6,988 nucleotides of DNA from an uncultured Nitrosomonadales bacterium (lineage in GTDB: Bacteria > Pseudomonadota > Gammaproteobacteria > Burkholderiales > Methylophilaceae). Both the position numbers and the translations under genes were made by a program. The notes under the pieces are model-generated. The model was given only the letters and a program-made list of their open reading frames with translations. It ran no database searches and was not told the DNA's origin. This document shows, piece by piece, positions 1-6,988 of the stretch. Where the stretch lies: positions 1 through 6,988 of the forward strand of contig CAMLMA010000092.1 in the NCBI GenBank assembly GCA_946481065.1, in the 5' to 3' direction. Positions within the stretch are counted from its first letter, which is position 1, and every line of letters starts with the position of its first letter.

Positions 1-762
<762 letters not shown>

Positions 763-890
763 ATATGCTAACTTTCAGACTGTCAGGATGCCGGCTTCAT
801 CAGCAATCGCACATCTGCGCGCAGGCGTGGTGAGGGTCGGCCCGTCAGGTAGGCAATCATGCAGACGCGGTTTTAATTTGAGAGGTGTCC

Positions 891-2564
891 ATGCCGAGTG
901 ATATCGAGATCGCCCAACAAGCCCAGCTCAAAAAGATCAGCGAGATCGCCAGCGCGCTCGGCTTGGCGGAAGATTCAGTCGAGCATTACGGGCAATACAA
1001 GGCCAAGATCGATATCCGGCGCAATCCGCAGCTCGCCGAGCGCAGTGACGGCAAGCTCATCCTCGTCACCGCCATCAGCCCAACGCCGGCTGGAGAGGGC
1101 AAGACCACCACAACCGTAGGTCTCGGTGACGCGCTGAACCGCATCGGCAAGAAGGCGGTCGTCTGCCTGCGCGAACCCTCCATGGGGCCGGTGTTCGGCA
1201 TGAAAGGCGGTGCGGCTGGGGGCGGGCATGCGCAGGTGGTGCCCATGGAGGACATCAACCTGCACTTCACAGGCGATTTCGCGGCCATCGCGCTGGCGCA
1301 CAACCTCTTGTCCGCACTCATCGACAATCATATCCACCAGGGCAACGCGCTTGGCATCGACCCGCGCCAGGTGACCTGGAAGCGCGTCATGGACATGAAC
1401 GACCGCGCCCTGCGCCAGATCGTCGTCGGCCTGGGCGGCAAGGTCAACGGCCAGACGCGAGAAGACGGTTTCGATATCGTCGTCGCTTCCGAGGTCATGG
1501 CGATCTTCTGCCTGGCCGAATCGCTCAAGGACCTGAAACAGAGATTGGGCAATATCGTCATCGGCTACAGTTACCTCGGCGAAGCGGTCACGGCGCGTGA
1601 CCTCAAGGCGCACGGCGCCATGGCCGTGCTGCTGAAGGACGCCATCAAGCCGAATCTGGTGCAGACACTGGAACACACGCCGGCATTCATCCATGGCGGC
1701 CCGTTCGCCAATATCGCGCATGGCTGCAACTCGGTGATCGCCACCAAGCTCGGCCTCAAGCTCGGCGATTATGTGGTCACCGAGGCCGGTTTCGGTGCCG
1801 ATCTCGGCGCGGAGAAATTCATCGACATCAAATGCCGCAAGTCCGGCCTGAAGCCAGCGGCTTGCGTGGTGGTCGCCACCATTCGCGCGCTCAAGTACCA
1901 CGGCGGTGTCGAGGTGGCCGATCTCGGCAGGGAAGACTTATTGGCGCTGGAGCGCGGGCTGGACAACCTGCACAAGCATGTCGAGAACGTCACGCAGCAT
2001 TACGGTCTTGCTTGCGTGGTCGCCCTCAACCGCTTCAGCAACGATACCGATGCCGAGCTGACGCTGGTGCGCGAACACCTGGCGAAGCAAGGCGTACATG
2101 TCGTGCTGGCGGAGCACTGGGCAAGGGGAGGGGCCGGCGCGGAAGATCTGGCGCGTGAAGTCGTGCGTCTGGTCGAGGGTGGCCACAGTCAGATGACGTT
2201 CGTTTACGACGATACGGATAATCTGTGGGAGAAGATGCGCAAGGTCGCCACCAAGGTCTATGCAGCGGCCGACATCTTTGCGCCGCGCCGCCTGCTGGTG
2301 CAGATCGAGCAATTACAGGCAGAAGGCTACGGGCATTACCCGATCTGTGTCGCCAAGACCCAGTATTCGTTCTCCACGGACGCCATGGCGCGAGGCGCCG
2401 CCAAGGGCCATATCATCAACGTGCGCGCGGTACGGCTATGCGCAGGAGCGGAGTTCATCGTCATGATCTGCGACGACATCATGACCATGCCGGGCTTGCC
2501 CAAGGAGCCTTGCGCCAATCGCATCGATATCGACGATGACGGCGTGGTCTCCGGCTTGTACTAG
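891..2564 (+). CDS. fhs: Formate--tetrahydrofolate ligase
   Basis: This cytoplasmic enzyme makes 10-formyl-tetrahydrofolate from formate, tetrahydrofolate and ATP, feeding one-carbon units into purine, fMet and serine/glycine metabolism. The 557-residue length is typical of the family. Motifs are the P-loop [11 protein letters not shown] (65-75, Lys71), the signature [18 protein letters not shown] (95-112) followed by [13 protein letters not shown], and near the C-terminus the [12 protein letters not shown] segment with a final [10 protein letters not shown]. The start is placed at ATG 891, five bases after GAGG (882-885). An in-frame GTG at 885 overlaps that ribosome-binding site and is unlikely. 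The gene stands alone, diverging from argB and converging on hsp20. No T-tract terminator was seen on its own strand after the stop. Whether it serves only biosynthesis or also formate assimilation cannot be decided here. Confidence 0.97.
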   Translation: MPSDIEIAQQAQLKKISEIASALGLAEDSVEHYGQYKAKIDIRRNPQLAERSDGKLILVTAISPTPAGEGKTTTTVGLGDALNRIGKKAVVCLREPSMGPVFGMKGGAAGGGHAQVVPMEDINLHFTGDFAAIALAHNLLSALIDNHIHQGNALGIDPRQVTWKRVMDMNDRALRQIVVGLGGKVNGQTREDGFDIVVASEVMAIFCLAESLKDLKQRLGNIVIGYSYLGEAVTARDLKAHGAMAVLLKDAIKPNLVQTLEHTPAFIHGGPFANIAHGCNSVIATKLGLKLGDYVVTEAGFGADLGAEKFIDIKCRKSGLKPAACVVVATIRALKYHGGVEVADLGREDLLALERGLDNLHKHVENVTQHYGLACVVALNRFSNDTDAELTLVREHLAKQGVHVVLAEHWARGGAGAEDLAREVVRLVEGGHSQMTFVYDDTDNLWEKMRKVATKVYAAADIFAPRRLLVQIEQLQAEGYGHYPICVAKTQYSFSTDAMARGAAKGHIINVRAVRLCAGAEFIVMICDDIMTMPGLPKEPCANRIDIDDDGVVSGLY

Positions 2565-2611
2565 TTGAGGTTGCGATGTCGACAGATGGTGGTGTGCGGC
2601 GGGCGCCAGGC

Positions 2612-2635
2612 AAAAAAATGCGGCCCGAAGGCCGC
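2612..2635 (-). terminator. Rho-independent terminator of hsp20
   Basis: On the minus strand GCGGCC-TTCG-GGCCGC forms a perfect 6-bp GC stem with a UUCG-type tetraloop (2620-2635), followed by one A and seven T (2612-2618). It begins about 30 nt after the hsp20 stop. On the plus strand the run is of A and lies before the stem, so it should not terminate fhs. Confidence 0.9.
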
Positions 2636-2664
2636 GAGTCGAGGAGAAACACAATCGTTGAGGA

Positions 2665-3096
2665 TCAGTTGACGGTGAGGCGCTTGGCTGCGGTCACCGA
2701 TTTCTTCGGCAGCGTCAGTTCCAGCACACCGTCCTTGTAGCTGGCGTCGGCCTTGGCTTCGTCGACTTCGCTCTCCAGCACGAAGCTGCGCGCTACCTTG
2801 CCGTAATGGCGTTCGCTGCGCAGCATGCGGGCGCCGTCCTTCACTTCCTTCTCGCGGCGGACCTCAGCGCTGATGGCGATGTGGTTGCCGTCGATGGTGA
2901 CATTGATGTCTTCCTTCTTCACGCCGGGGATCTCGGCATGCACGGTGTAACGGTGTTCGTCTTCCTGCACGTCCACCTTGAGTTGGGGCGCGTCGCTGCG
3001 TTCCATCGCGACCGGGCGGAAAAAGCCCTTGAATACATCTTCGAATGGGTCGAATCCGCTCACGCCGAACGGATCGATACGGGAAATATTGGCCAT
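2665..3096 (-). CDS. Hsp20/alpha-crystallin family small heat-shock protein
   Basis: This is a cytoplasmic ATP-independent holdase that binds unfolding proteins and passes them to DnaK/ClpB-type refolding machines. It has 143 residues: a short Phe-rich N-terminal arm (FDPFEDVFKGFF, 15-26), an alpha-crystallin domain at about 37-131 with YTVHAEIPGVKKEDI (50-64) and the diagnostic ASYKDGVLEL (118-127), and a C-terminal tail with L140-T-V142 in place of the usual I-x-I/V oligomerisation motif. Two ATGs are adjacent (3097-3099 and 3094-3096). The second is chosen because it lies 6 nt after the GGAG of AAAGGAG, whereas the first is only 3 nt away. A near-consensus sigma-32 promoter lies upstream and an intrinsic terminator downstream, so the gene is probably a single heat-induced unit, with possible extra read-through from argA. 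Confidence 0.96.
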   Translation of the reverse strand: MANISRIDPFGVSGFDPFEDVFKGFFRPVAMERSDAPQLKVDVQEDEHRYTVHAEIPGVKKEDINVTIDGNHIAISAEVRREKEVKDGARMLRSERHYGKVARSFVLESEVDEAKADASYKDGVLELTLPKKSVTAAKRLTVN

Positions 3097-3148
3097 CATC
3101 GTCTCCTTTCAATTCGGTAAATCGGGTGGAGTCTTGCTCCTGTCACCA

Positions 3149-3176
3149 AAATGGGGAGACGACGATGGATTTCAAG
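3149..3176 (-). promoter_or_regulatory. Sigma-32 (RpoH) heat-shock promoter of hsp20
   Basis: Minus strand: CTTGAA (3171-3176, in the context CCCCCTTGAA), a 14-bp spacer, then CCCCATTT (3149-3156). The known enterobacterial sigma-32 consensus is CCCTTGAA, 13-15 bp, CCCCATTTA, so this is close to perfect. The predicted start near 3142 gives a leader of about 45 nt ahead of hsp20. The whole element sits in the 96 bp between the argA stop and hsp20. Confidence 0.9.
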
Positions 3177-3195
3177 GGGGCAGGGAGAAGCCGCC

Positions 3196-4776
3196 TCAGA
3201 TTTTCTTGACGAAGACCTTGGAGCGCCGCTGATAGTTATAGAGTTGCTGCTTGGCCGGCGGTAATGCCGAGATGTCGGTCTCGACGAAGCCGCGTTCGAG
3301 GAACCAGTGCTCGGTGCGCGTGGTGAGCACGAACAGCGATTCGATGCCACGCTCCTTGGCCTGCTCCTCACTGTATTTCAGCAGGCGGTCGCCGCGCCCG
3401 CCGCGCCGGAACGAGCGATGCACCGCCATGCAGGCGAGTTCGGCCTTGCGGTCATCGGGGAAAGGGTAGAGCGCCGCGCAACCGATGATGATGCCGTCGT
3501 GCTCCATGACGAAGAAGTGGCTGATCTCCATCTCCAGCCGTTCACGACCACGCCGCACGAGGATGCCTTCGGCCTCCAGCGGTTCGATCAGCTGCAGGAT
3601 GCCGCCGACATCGCCGATCTCGGCCTGGCGCATGGATTCGAGCGACTCTTCCGTGACCATGGTGCCGATGCCGTCATGCGTGAACAGTTCCTGCACGATG
3701 GCGCCGTCGACATGCCGGCTGATCAGGTGGGTCCGGGCGACACCGCCCTCGCAGGCCCGTACCGCGGCCGGCAGGTAATACCCTTCGTCCTCGCTGAAGT
3801 TCTGCGCTTCATTGGTCTCCGACGATTGCTGCACGTTGCGCAGCAGATTGCGCGCCTTGGCTGCCGTCATCTCGCGTAGCAGTTCGCCGCGGATGTTGTG
3901 CACACCGGTGGAATCCATGAGGAAGATGAGCTTGTCGGCATCGAGCGCGATGGCCGCGCTGACGGCGACATCTTCCAGTGTCAGGTTGAACACTTCGCCT
4001 GTTGGCGAGTAACCCAGTGGCGATAGCAGGACCAGCTCGCCGTCGTCCAGCCGTTTCTGGATGCCGATGGCGTCGACCTTGCGTACCTCGCCGGTGTGCT
4101 GCAGGTCGACGCCATCGCGCACCCCCAGCGGTTTGGCCGTGACGAAATTGCCGCTGGCGACACGGATATCGGCGCCCGCCATGGGTGAATTGACCAGCCC
4201 CATGGACAGTAGCGCCTCGATCTCGACGCGGACTGCGCCGTTGGCTTCCTTCACCGCTTCCATGGCGTCGTCGTCGGTGACGCGCAGGCCGTTGACGAGC
4301 TTGGTGTCGATACGCGCCTTCTTTAGCCGAGATTCGATCTGAGGCCGCGCACCGTGTACCAGAACCAGCCTGACTTCGAGGCTGGCGAGCAGATTGAGGT
4401 CGTGCGACAGCGCGACGAACTGGCCGTCGTCGACCACCTCGCCACCGAAGGCGATGACGAAGGTGCGTCCGCCGAAGGCGTGTATATAAGGCGCGGCGGC
4501 GCGGAACCAGCGAACGAATTCCTGCGGCTGCAGCAGATTGAGGCGCGGGCTGGCGGGCGTCGAGGTGCCGGAAGCGCTCTCTGTCTGAGAATAGAGGTAA
4601 GCGGCGGTGCAATCGAGTGCGTCGCACAAGCGCATGAGCATGGCCTCCGACACCCCTTGCGTGCCACGTTCGATACGCGACAGGTTGCCGCTGTCGGTAT
4701 CGACACGGCCTGCGAGTTCCTGCAGGGTCAGATTGAGTTGCTTGCGCCGCTTGCGGATGGCATTACCGACAGACAT
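3196..4776 (-). CDS. argA: N-acetylglutamate synthase with N-terminal XRE-type HTH domain
   Basis: ArgA acetylates L-glutamate with acetyl-CoA, the first committed step of arginine biosynthesis, and is normally inhibited by arginine. Of 526 residues, 1-65 form an XRE/Cro-like helix-turn-helix (RKQLNLTLQELA at 11-22, then GNLSRIERGTQGVSE at 30-44), 66-82 a Ser/Thr/Pro-rich linker, about 84-365 the non-catalytic amino-acid-kinase-like arginine-sensing domain (GGRTFVIAFGGEV, LVLVHGARPQIES, VASGNFVTAKPLG), and 383-526 a GNAT domain with the acetyl-CoA loop RRGGRGDR (457-464), LFVLTTRTEHWFLERGF and QLYNYQRRSKV. E. coli ArgA has 443 residues and no HTH. The start ATG 4774-4776 follows AAAGG at 7 nt. 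No in-frame ATG, GTG or TTG was found between the two parts, so the fusion looks genuine. It lies 75 bp after rsmE with its own candidate promoter. ArgA function is certain; a DNA-binding role is inferred. Confidence 0.95.
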   Translation of the reverse strand: MSVGNAIRKRRKQLNLTLQELAGRVDTDSGNLSRIERGTQGVSEAMLMRLCDALDCTAAYLYSQTESASGTSTPASPRLNLLQPQEFVRWFRAAAPYIHAFGGRTFVIAFGGEVVDDGQFVALSHDLNLLASLEVRLVLVHGARPQIESRLKKARIDTKLVNGLRVTDDDAMEAVKEANGAVRVEIEALLSMGLVNSPMAGADIRVASGNFVTAKPLGVRDGVDLQHTGEVRKVDAIGIQKRLDDGELVLLSPLGYSPTGEVFNLTLEDVAVSAAIALDADKLIFLMDSTGVHNIRGELLREMTAAKARNLLRNVQQSSETNEAQNFSEDEGYYLPAAVRACEGGVARTHLISRHVDGAIVQELFTHDGIGTMVTEESLESMRQAEIGDVGGILQLIEPLEAEGILVRRGRERLEMEISHFFVMEHDGIIIGCAALYPFPDDRKAELACMAVHRSFRRGGRGDRLLKYSEEQAKERGIESLFVLTTRTEHWFLERGFVETDISALPPAKQQLYNYQRRSKVFVKKI

Positions 4777-4809
4777 GACTAGGCCTTTAATTTGCTATAT
4801 ACGCACATA

Positions 4810-4838
4810 TTTATACATTGTTGAGTAATTTGCAACAA
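4810..4838 (-). promoter_or_regulatory. Candidate argA promoter
   Basis: Minus strand TTGTTG (4833-4838), 17-bp spacer, TATAAA (4810-4815), predicting transcription from about 4803 and a leader of about 27 nt. The -10 matches sigma-70 at five of six bases; the -35 keeps only the TTG. The region is clearly more AT-rich than the surrounding genes. Confidence 0.55.
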
Positions 4839-4840
4839 AT
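4818..4840. promoter_or_regulatory. Inverted repeats over the argA -35 (candidate operator)
   Basis: Two overlapping symmetric elements lie here. ATTTG-CAA-CAAAT (4828-4840) has perfect 5-bp arms around three bases, and TTGTTG-N9-CAACAA (4818-4838) has perfect 6-bp arms. Both cover the predicted argA -35, a position suited to repression. The HTH domain of ArgA itself is an obvious candidate ligand, but nothing in the sequence proves it. Confidence 0.4.
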
Positions 4841-4851
4841 ATGCGCAGAAT

Positions 4852-5589
4852 CTAGCGATTGAAGTCCCCCCATAACGTTTGCATTGCGGATATTGCTGCA
4901 ATGGGCGCAGTTTCTGTGCGCAAGATGCGGTTGCCCAGACGCACCGGTACGAATCCCTGGCTGGCGGCAAGCGCGATCTCGTGCTCGGTCAGGCCGCCTT
5001 CGGCGCCGATCAGCAGGCAGATCTCGCCTTGTGGTGGAGGCAATTCGTGCAGGCAGTGCTCGGCCGTCGGCGAGAGCGTGATGCGCAGGTCGGCGCTGGA
5101 GGGCCTTGCCAGCCAGTCCGCCAGCGAGAGTGGCGCCGCTACGGTGGGAAGTACCGCGCGCCCCGATTGCTCACAGGCCGAGATGACGACGTTCTGCCAA
5201 TGCTCACGCCGCTTTTCGGCCCGCTCGCCCGTGAGCTTGACCACGCTGCGCTGGCTGGCAATAGGCTGAATGGCGCCTACCCCCAGTTCCACCGCTTTCT
5301 GTATGGTGTAATCCATACGGTCTCCGCTGGAGATGGCCTGGGCCAGCGAGATCTTGAGAGGGGATTCGCTATCCACGTGTTCCACGGCTTTGATCTTGGC
5401 CACGACCTCGGTTTTCTTGACCACGATCAGTTCGCACAGGTAGTCGTTGCCGTCGCCATTGAACAGCAGGGCCTGGTCACCCACTTGCAGACGCAGGGCT
5501 CGGCTGGCGTGGACGGCTGCATTGGGCGTTAGCGTGATGGTGGCGCCGGGCGCCAGTTTTTCCGGATGATAGAAGCGCGGGTTGGGCAT
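4852..5589 (-). CDS. rsmE: 16S rRNA (uracil(1498)-N3)-methyltransferase
   Basis: RsmE uses S-adenosylmethionine to methylate N3 of U1498 in 16S rRNA, acting on the assembled 30S subunit near the decoding site. With start ATG 5587-5589 the protein has 245 residues, close to the 243 of E. coli. The N-terminal PUA-like RNA-binding domain (about 1-70) begins MPNPRFYHPE. The SPOUT domain follows, with LAQAISSGDRMDYTIQKAVE (82-101), the central QRSVVKL (113-119) and the trefoil-knot SAM site LIGAEGGLTEHE (193-204) and LGNRILRTETAPI (218-230). An in-frame start 69 bases further upstream would overlap the divergent thioredoxin-family gene, and the family begins at about MxRFY, so it was rejected. No convincing Shine-Dalgarno precedes the chosen ATG, which is slightly odd. 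argA follows on the same strand. Confidence 0.95.
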   Translation of the reverse strand: MPNPRFYHPEKLAPGATITLTPNAAVHASRALRLQVGDQALLFNGDGNDYLCELIVVKKTEVVAKIKAVEHVDSESPLKISLAQAISSGDRMDYTIQKAVELGVGAIQPIASQRSVVKLTGERAEKRREHWQNVVISACEQSGRAVLPTVAAPLSLADWLARPSSADLRITLSPTAEHCLHELPPPQGEICLLIGAEGGLTEHEIALAASQGFVPVRLGNRILRTETAPIAAISAMQTLWGDFNR

Positions 5590-5610
5590 CGTCGGGCGGC
5601 CATGTAGAAT
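5582..5610 (+). promoter_or_regulatory. Candidate promoter of the thioredoxin-family gene
   Basis: TTGGGC (5582-5587), 17-bp spacer, TAGAAT (5605-5610), with predicted initiation near 5617, about 35 nt before the gene. The -35 is weak and lies inside the first codons of rsmE. The -10 matches at five of six bases. Confidence 0.4.
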
Positions 5611-5624
5611 TTGTCTGAACGACG

Positions 5625-5653
5625 ATTCTAATTGATTGAAGGAGTGATGTGAT
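5625..5653 (-). promoter_or_regulatory. Candidate promoter of rsmE
   Basis: Minus strand ATCACA (5648-5653), 17-bp spacer, TAGAAT (5625-5630), with initiation near 5618 and a leader of about 29 nt. Its -10 is the exact inverted copy of the opposite gene's -10, and its -35 overlaps the start codon of that gene. Confidence 0.35.
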
Positions 5654-6218
5654 GGCAAGTGTTAATCCGCCTGTGTGTGATTTTGGCTGGATCGCGCCCA
5701 AGTTCCGCTTACCCGGAGTGGATGGTCGTACCTGGTCGCTGCGTGATGCAGCCGGCCCCAAGGGTACGCTGGTGATGTTCATCTGCAATCATTGCCCCTA
5801 CGTCAAGGCGATCCGCCCACGCCTGGTGGCCGATCTGCGCGAACTGCAGACCCTTGGCATCAATGCCATCGCCATCCAGTCCAACGATGTGATCGCGTAC
5901 CCGGAAGACAATTTCGAGGCCATGAAGGCGGTCTCGGCCGAATTCAATTTCCCTTTTCCATATGTGCTGGATGAGGCGCAAGAAGTGGCCAAAGCCTATG
6001 GCGCAGTCTGCACGCCAGACTTTTTCGGCTTCAATGCCAATTTCGAATTGCAGTATCGCGGCCGCTTCGACGAATCGCGCAAGGAGACTGCCGAAGGGAG
6101 TACGCGTGACCTGTTCTACGCCATGAAAATGATCGCCGAAACGGGCGAGGGGCCACGCGAACAGATCGCCAGTATCGGCTGCTCGATCAAGTGGCTGGAA
6201 GAACGGGCTGCAGGCTGA
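5652..6218 (+). CDS. Thioredoxin-family (redoxin/AhpC-TSA fold) protein
   Basis: A 188-residue protein with a thioredoxin fold of the redoxin/AhpC-TSA superfamily. It carries a Cys-x-x-Cys pair in FICNHCPYVK (43-52; Cys45, Cys48) after the first long strand, a cis-Pro-type motif CTPDFF (120-125) and the C-terminal signature GCSIKW (176-181), known from a subgroup of uncharacterised thioredoxin-family proteins. There is no signal peptide, membrane segment or lipobox, so it should act in the cytoplasm as a thiol oxidoreductase or peroxidase. The substrate is unknown, and the CNHC spacing argues against a typical 2-Cys peroxiredoxin. ATG 5652 is chosen because it lies 7 nt after AAGGAG (5639-5644). 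A GTG at 5649 is in frame but too close, and an ATG at 5647 is out of frame and hits a stop at once. It diverges from rsmE. Confidence 0.88.
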   Translation: MASVNPPVCDFGWIAPKFRLPGVDGRTWSLRDAAGPKGTLVMFICNHCPYVKAIRPRLVADLRELQTLGINAIAIQSNDVIAYPEDNFEAMKAVSAEFNFPFPYVLDEAQEVAKAYGAVCTPDFFGFNANFELQYRGRFDESRKETAEGSTRDLFYAMKMIAETGEGPREQIASIGCSIKWLEERAAG

Positions 6219-6225
6219 GCACGGC

Positions 6226-6254
6226 TTGCTGAAAACCGCGATCTAAGCAATAAT
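6226..6254 (+). promoter_or_regulatory. Candidate transketolase promoter
   Basis: TTGCTG (6226-6231), 17-bp spacer, AATAAT (6249-6254), just after the thioredoxin-family stop. It would give a leader of about 155 nt ahead of tkt that includes the hairpin at 6342-6380. No better promoter was seen between 6255 and the tkt start. Confidence 0.35.
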
Positions 6255-6341
6255 TGTCGTCTATACCCCTGATAAAAACAAAGACTTGGCGTTGAGCAAA
6301 ATCCTGTAACAGCAGGGGGATTCCTGAAGAACAAGAGGCGA

Positions 6342-6380
6342 GGCTGGTTCCTGGACCATGGGTCGGGAAGCTGCCTTTTT
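6342..6380 (+). terminator. Terminator-like hairpin in the tkt leader
   Basis: An imperfect hairpin at 6342-6375: GGC pairs with GCC at the base, TTCCT with GGGAA in the middle (one G-U pair) and GACC with GGTC around an ATG loop, with two mismatches and one bulged G. TTTTTCTCT follows directly. It ends 36 nt before the tkt ATG. It may terminate the thioredoxin-family transcript, or act as an attenuator for tkt if tkt is transcribed from the upstream promoter. Confidence 0.45.
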
Positions 6381-6416
6381 CTCTATTAAACCCGGTTTGA
6401 AAGATGGGAGATTAAA

Positions 6417-6988
6417 ATGGCAACTCGTACCGACCTATGTAATGCCATCCGTGCACTGTCCATGGATGCGGTCCAGAAGGCAAATTCTGGCCACCCAGGC
6501 GCCCCGATGGGGATGGCAGAAATTGCCGAAGTGTTGTGGAACCACAACCTGAGCCACAACCCGAAGAACCCTAATTGGGCTAACCGCGACCGTTTCGTGC
6601 TGTCCAACGGTCACGGCTCCATGCTGATCTACTCCCTGCTGCACCTGACCGGCTATGACGTCACCATCGACGACATCAAGACCTTCCGTCAACTGCACTC
6701 CAAGTGCGCAGGCCACCCTGAATACCACTACGCGCCAGGCGTTGAAACCACCACCGGCCCACTGGGCCAGGGTATCGCCAACGGCGTCGGTTTCGCCATG
6801 GCCGAGAAGCTGCTGGCCAACCAGTTCAACAAGCCAGGTCACGACATCGTCGACCACTACACCTACGTGTTCCTGGGTGACGGCTGTATGATGGAAGGCG
6901 TTTCCCACGAAGCCTGTGCACTGGCCGGTACCTGGGGCCTGGGCAAGCTGGTCGCGTTCTGGGATGACAACGGCATCTCCATCGACGG
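6417..6988 (+). CDS. tkt: Transketolase (partial, C-terminus outside window)
   Basis: Transketolase moves two-carbon ketol units between sugar phosphates in the pentose phosphate pathway and, in autotrophs, the Calvin cycle; it needs thiamine diphosphate and a divalent metal. The first 190 residues of about 660-670 are present. Visible are [18 protein letters not shown] (24-41, His26), [18 protein letters not shown] (60-77, His66), CAGHPE (97-102), [18 protein letters not shown] (114-131) and the start of the thiamine-diphosphate motif GDGCMMEG (154-161), ending at Asn185. The start ATG 6417 follows GGGAG (6406-6410) at 6 nt. Codon use favours AAC, AAG, CTG, CGT and GGT more than the neighbours, as expected for high expression. 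A preceding 198-bp non-coding stretch holds a candidate promoter and a terminator-like hairpin. Membership of a cbb operon cannot be judged from this end. Confidence 0.97.
   Translation, partial: MATRTDLCNAIRALSMDAVQKANSGHPGAPMGMAEIAEVLWNHNLSHNPKNPNWANRDRFVLSNGHGSMLIYSLLHLTGYDVTIDDIKTFRQLHSKCAGHPEYHYAPGVETTTGPLGQGIANGVGFAMAEKLLANQFNKPGHDIVDHYTYVFLGDGCMMEGVSHEACALAGTWGLGKLVAFWDDNGISID

Noticed and set aside
771..880. Possible folate or ZTP riboswitch ahead of fhs, because such elements can precede fhs
   Set aside because: The conserved ZTP motif and its downstream CCGCCUGGGC-like segment are not present; only a 10-bp palindrome CTGCGCGCAG (815-824) was seen, which is unremarkable in GC-rich DNA.
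975..1901. A 308-codon open frame antisense to fhs
   Set aside because: It lies wholly within the strongly supported fhs gene, has no recognisable motif and fits the antisense shadow expected in GC-rich coding DNA.
3307..3879. A 190-codon open frame antisense to argA
   Set aside because: Overlaps the conserved GNAT domain of argA and shows no domain of its own.
3809..4627. A 272-codon Arg-rich open frame inside argA on the same strand
   Set aside because: Low-complexity Arg-rich translation in an alternate frame of argA, with no family resemblance.
4879..5532. A 217-codon open frame antisense to rsmE
   Set aside because: A shadow of rsmE, whose SPOUT motifs are clear; no ribosome-binding site or known domain.
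6358..6552. Short plus-strand frame starting before tkt
   Set aside because: It overlaps tkt in another frame, starts in the hairpin loop without a ribosome-binding site and has no leader-peptide character.

Overview
The window looks like ordinary chromosome from a GC-rich proteobacterium, most likely a betaproteobacterium (Nitrosomonadales/Gallionellales-like). This rests on protein character, a gamma/beta-type ArgA, an arginine-sensitive type ArgB and a consensus proteobacterial heat-shock promoter; I cannot name a genus. No mobile element, CRISPR array, tRNA or rRNA was seen.

Layout, left to right: argB (minus, 3' end outside the window), acetylglutamate kinase; fhs (plus), formate-tetrahydrofolate ligase, divergent from argB across about 195 bp; an intrinsic terminator belonging to the convergent hsp20; hsp20 (minus), a small heat-shock protein, with a near-consensus sigma-32 promoter just beyond the argA stop; argA (minus), N-acetylglutamate synthase carrying an N-terminal XRE-type helix-turn-helix domain; rsmE (minus), 16S rRNA m3U1498 methyltransferase; a thioredoxin-family gene (plus), divergent from rsmE across 62 bp; a 198-bp leader holding a terminator-like hairpin; and the 5' part of a transketolase gene (plus, cut by the window end).

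Functionally the window mixes arginine biosynthesis (ArgA and ArgB, its first two steps), one-carbon metabolism (Fhs), protein quality control (Hsp20), rRNA modification (RsmE), redox biology and central carbon metabolism (transketolase). The most interesting item is the DNA-binding domain fused to ArgA. The argA promoter carries an inverted repeat at its -35 box, and a 9-bp sequence lying at the -35 of argA recurs at the same place in a candidate argB promoter. Together these suggest, without proving, that the biosynthetic enzyme regulates its own pathway. All promoter and RNA-structure calls were made by eye.
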